A stretch of 17,433 nucleotides of DNA, from positions 1 through 17,433 of the forward strand of contig NZ_DHYG01000004.1 in NCBI RefSeq assembly GCF_002414005.1, in the 5' to 3' direction. Within the stretch, counting starts at the first letter, position 1. The number at the start of each line of letters is the position of its first letter. The notes beneath the pieces are model-generated. The model searched no databases. It saw nothing but the letters and a program-made list of their open reading frames with translations, and was not told the DNA's origin. The position numbers and the translations under genes are program-made. Shown one piece after another: positions 15,411 through 17,433 of this stretch. The DNA comes from Psychrobacter sp. UBA5136 (GTDB lineage Bacteria; Pseudomonadota; Gammaproteobacteria; Pseudomonadales; Moraxellaceae).

Positions 15411-15450
15411 ACGACTATTCATAGTCTAGGCCGAGTCGCCTCACAGTCGT
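15411..15450 (+). promoter_or_regulatory. 5' leader with competing hairpins before the aminopeptidase
   Basis: The arm ACGACTAT (15411-15418) can pair with ATAGTC (15421-15426), AGTCG (15434-15438) or AGTCGT (15445-15450), which are mutually exclusive choices. All lie within the 70 bp before the start codon. This is a possible RNA switch or translation-control element; no known riboswitch class is recognised. Confidence 0.35.
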
Positions 15451-15479
15451 ACTTTTCCAAAACCAATAAGGAAACTCTA

Positions 15480-17297
15480 ATGAATAAACAGCACATTCAT
15501 GACCGTATCGCAAGCTTACGTGAGCGCTTAGCAGCCCAAGATTTGACGGCGATTATCGTGCCGTCAGCAGACCCGCACTTATCTGAGTATTTGCCAGAAT
15601 ATTGGCAAGCGCGGTTATGGCTATCGGGCTTTACCGGTTCGGTTGGTACGTTGGTCGTTACTGCTGACTTTGCTGGCCTCTGGACGGACAGCCGCTACTG
15701 GGTACACGCCGCGTATCAGCTAGAAGGCACGGGTATTACTTTGGAAAAACTGGCTCCTGGGCAGCCAAATCATATCGATTGGCTAGCGCAGAACTTAGCG
15801 GAAGGCGATAGCGTGGCCGTCGATGGCAATGTATTGTCTATCGCCGAGCAAGACAGATTATTGAATGCCTTTGAGGCCAACGATATTACCTTAATTACTG
15901 AGCGTGATGTGTTGACGGATATATGGAACGAGCGTCCAGCACTGCCATCAGCACAGCTTTATCAACACGATGCGCAGTTTATCGATCAGTCTGCTGCTTC
16001 AAAACTTGCTGCCGTGCGCGCGGGTATGAAGGATGCAGGCGCAAGCCATCATTTGCTGTCAAGTTTAGATGATATTGCTTGGTTGACCAACTTGCGCGGC
16101 GCTGATGTCGATTATAACCCTGTGTTTTTGGCGCATATGCTCATTAGCGAAGATAAAGCGACCTTGTTTGTTGATAATAATAAAGTCAGTGACGAGATTG
16201 CTCAAAGCCTAAAAGACAGCGGTATCACGCTTGCGGATTATGAAGCCGTACAAGAGGCATTAGGCGCCCTTACGCCAGAAGATTTATTATTGTTAGACCC
16301 AAGTAAAGTGGCGGTAGGCACGTTATCAAAAATGGCCGATGATGTTGGCTTTATTGAGCAAATGGCGCCAAGTACGTTACTCAAATCGGTGAAATCTGCG
16401 GCGGATATCGAGCATGTACGCGAAGCCATGCGTCAAGATGGCGCGGCGTTAAGTGAGTTTTTTGCGGCTTTTGAAAAACGCCTAGCAAATGGTGAGCGTT
16501 TAAGTGAGTTAGATGTTGATAGTATGCTTATCGAAGTACGCAGTAAGCAGCCGCATTATGTCTCGCCAAGCTTCCCAACCATCGCAGGCTTTAATGAAAA
16601 CGGCGCCTTGCCGCATTACCGTGCGACGCCAGAGAAATTCAGCTACTTTGATGTTGCTGAGGGCGAGGGCGGCTTATTGTTAATCGACTCAGGGGCGCAG
16701 TACCAAAACGGCACCACCGATATCACTCGTGTGGTCGGCATTGGACAAGTCAGTTCTGAGCATAAACGCGACTTTACCACGGTGTTAAAAGCCCACATTG
16801 CTTTGGCAAAAGCCCATTTCCCTGATGGCATTGCTTCACCACTCATCGATGCGATTTGCCGGGCGCCATTATGGCAAGCGCAAATGGATTATGGTCATGG
16901 TACCGGCCATGGCGTTGGTTATTTCTTAAACGTCCATGAAGGCCCGCAAGTGATTGCCTATAGTGCCAGCACGCCAAAAGAGCGCGCGATGAAAGCAGGC
17001 ATGATATCGAGTAATGAGCCAGGTTTATACCGCGAAGGTAAATGGGGCATTCGTATCGAAAACTTGGTGGTCAATACGCCGGTGGCAAATCCTACAGAAA
17101 CCGAGTTTGGCAAATTCCTATACTTTGAAACCATCACATATTGCCCAATTGACACCCGTTTGATTGAGCCGGCACTATTAACCCAAATCGAGATTGATTG
17201 GCTAAATGACTATCATAGCCAAGTCTATGCCGAGATAAAAGACCGCGTCGATGGTGCAGCGCTTGAGTGGTTAACTGAGCGTACCAAAGCCATTTAA
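15480..17297 (+). CDS. Xaa-Pro aminopeptidase P, three-domain M24B metallopeptidase
   Basis: Cytoplasmic enzyme that releases an N-terminal residue preceding proline. At 605 aa it is the long form resembling eukaryotic XPNPEP1, unlike the roughly 440-aa E. coli PepP. Two creatinase-like N-terminal domains (about 6-150 and 155-305) precede the M24 pita-bread domain (about 310-530) and a C-terminal extension (about 540-605). The dinuclear metal ligands are all present: D403 (LIDSGAQY), D414 (TTDITR), H477 (GHGTGHGVG), E513 (SNEPG) and E527 (RIENL). H379 (LPHY) and H473 match further active-site histidines. AAGGA a few bases upstream supports the ATG. No signal peptide is visible. It is probably transcribed alone, with its own leader upstream and a strong terminator downstream. 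It is functionally consistent with the neighbouring peptide importer. Confidence 0.95.
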   Translation: MNKQHIHDRIASLRERLAAQDLTAIIVPSADPHLSEYLPEYWQARLWLSGFTGSVGTLVVTADFAGLWTDSRYWVHAAYQLEGTGITLEKLAPGQPNHIDWLAQNLAEGDSVAVDGNVLSIAEQDRLLNAFEANDITLITERDVLTDIWNERPALPSAQLYQHDAQFIDQSAASKLAAVRAGMKDAGASHHLLSSLDDIAWLTNLRGADVDYNPVFLAHMLISEDKATLFVDNNKVSDEIAQSLKDSGITLADYEAVQEALGALTPEDLLLLDPSKVAVGTLSKMADDVGFIEQMAPSTLLKSVKSAADIEHVREAMRQDGAALSEFFAAFEKRLANGERLSELDVDSMLIEVRSKQPHYVSPSFPTIAGFNENGALPHYRATPEKFSYFDVAEGEGGLLLIDSGAQYQNGTTDITRVVGIGQVSSEHKRDFTTVLKAHIALAKAHFPDGIASPLIDAICRAPLWQAQMDYGHGTGHGVGYFLNVHEGPQVIAYSASTPKERAMKAGMISSNEPGLYREGKWGIRIENLVVNTPVANPTETEFGKFLYFETITYCPIDTRLIEPALLTQIEIDWLNDYHSQVYAEIKDRVDGAALEWLTERTKAI

Positions 17298-17335
17298 ATA
17301 GCGCTTTGTACTTTAATCAGCAAAAAAACTAGCAA

Positions 17336-17367
17336 AAAAAGCCCCGGCAATATTGTCGGGGCTTTTT
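17336..17367 (+). terminator. Intrinsic terminator after aminopeptidase P
   Basis: A-run plus GCCCCGGC (17341-17348) pairs with GTCGGGGC (17355-17362, one G-U pair), closing on AATATT and followed by a T5 run. It lies about 40 bp past the stop. Confidence 0.92.
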
Positions 17368-17395
17368 AGGGTTTAATTCTTGGGTCACTTTTAAT

Positions 17396-17419
17396 TTGAT
17401 TCAAAAATCAAGCTATAGT
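17396..17419 (+). promoter_or_regulatory. Inverted repeat and -10-like element at the window edge
   Basis: TTGATT caaa AATCAA (17396-17411) is a 6-bp-arm inverted repeat, followed at 17414-17419 by TATAGT, a five-of-six -10 match. It probably belongs to a gene starting beyond the window. No good -35 is seen. Confidence 0.3.
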
Positions 17420-17433
17420 CAGTTCAAAATAAA

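Larger units (their letters stand above)
15042..15479 (+). other. 438-bp intergenic region between transporter and aminopeptidase
   Basis: It holds no convincing ORF. In order: AGGTTTAAT twice, 15 bp apart (15064 and 15079), enclosed by distant GGTATGG/CCATACC arms (15055 and 15109); the transporter terminator (15133-15172); a 16-bp x3 repeat (15241-15288); a palindrome (15285-15300); an AT-rich stretch with TATAAT at 15330-15335 but no clear -35, the likeliest promoter of the aminopeptidase; and a leader with competing pairings (15411-15450) before AAGGA and the ATG. Confidence 0.7.

Overview
The window looks like chromosomal DNA of a gammaproteobacterium of the Moraxellaceae, most likely Psychrobacter. 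The reasons are moderate GC with AT-rich gaps, a short stand-alone BLUF photoreceptor of the kind known from Acinetobacter (BlsA), a corC (ybeX)-lnt order like that of other gammaproteobacteria, and a YcgN-family cysteine-cluster protein. The genus is inferred from protein character, not from a marker gene. I see no rRNA, tRNA, CRISPR array, insertion sequence, phage gene or integrase. It reads as ordinary core chromosome with a few accessory points of interest.

Layout. Positions 1-7267 are all on the minus strand: mutY (A/G-specific adenine glycosylase), a BLUF blue-light sensor, the ribosome-assembly GTPase ylqF/rbgA, a 997-residue DUF2339 polytopic membrane protein and a dienelactone hydrolase-family protein. 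Each is separated by 120-220 bp, so they look mostly individually transcribed. Factor-independent terminators lie after mutY and after the hydrolase gene, and a weaker one lies after the BLUF gene. At 7268-7500 transcription diverges. This gap carries a perfectly phased array of five 15-bp AT-rich repeats. The YcgN-like gene (plus) then converges on a DUF4105/Lnb-N-domain membrane protein (minus, ends 8223).

From 9883 to the end all genes are on the plus strand: corC, lnt (apolipoprotein N-acyltransferase), a small single-pass protein with a very acidic Ala/Thr-rich tail, a POT-family peptide transporter and a three-domain M24 aminopeptidase P. Good hairpin terminators follow corC, the small acidic gene, the transporter and the aminopeptidase. 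The best promoter in the window precedes the small acidic gene.

How the genes may work together. lnt performs the last step of lipoprotein maturation. The DUF4105 protein about 1.5 kb upstream belongs to the family whose N-terminal domain is named after Lnb, a non-homologous lipoprotein N-acyltransferase, so two possible lipoprotein acyltransferases lie close together. The peptide transporter and the aminopeptidase P form a plausible peptide uptake and proline-peptide degradation pair, although a terminator separates them. The BLUF protein is upstream of mutY on the same strand.

Non-coding signals beyond terminators include short tandem duplications (15 bp x5, 16 bp x3, 12 bp x2 between genes; 15 bp and 12 bp units inside two membrane-protein genes), a 10-codon leader ORF overlapping the transporter start codon, and an aminopeptidase leader with three competing pairing partners for one arm. 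No clearly new multi-gene system is visible. The DUF4105-lnt neighbourhood, the leader ORF and the 15-bp array are the best leads.
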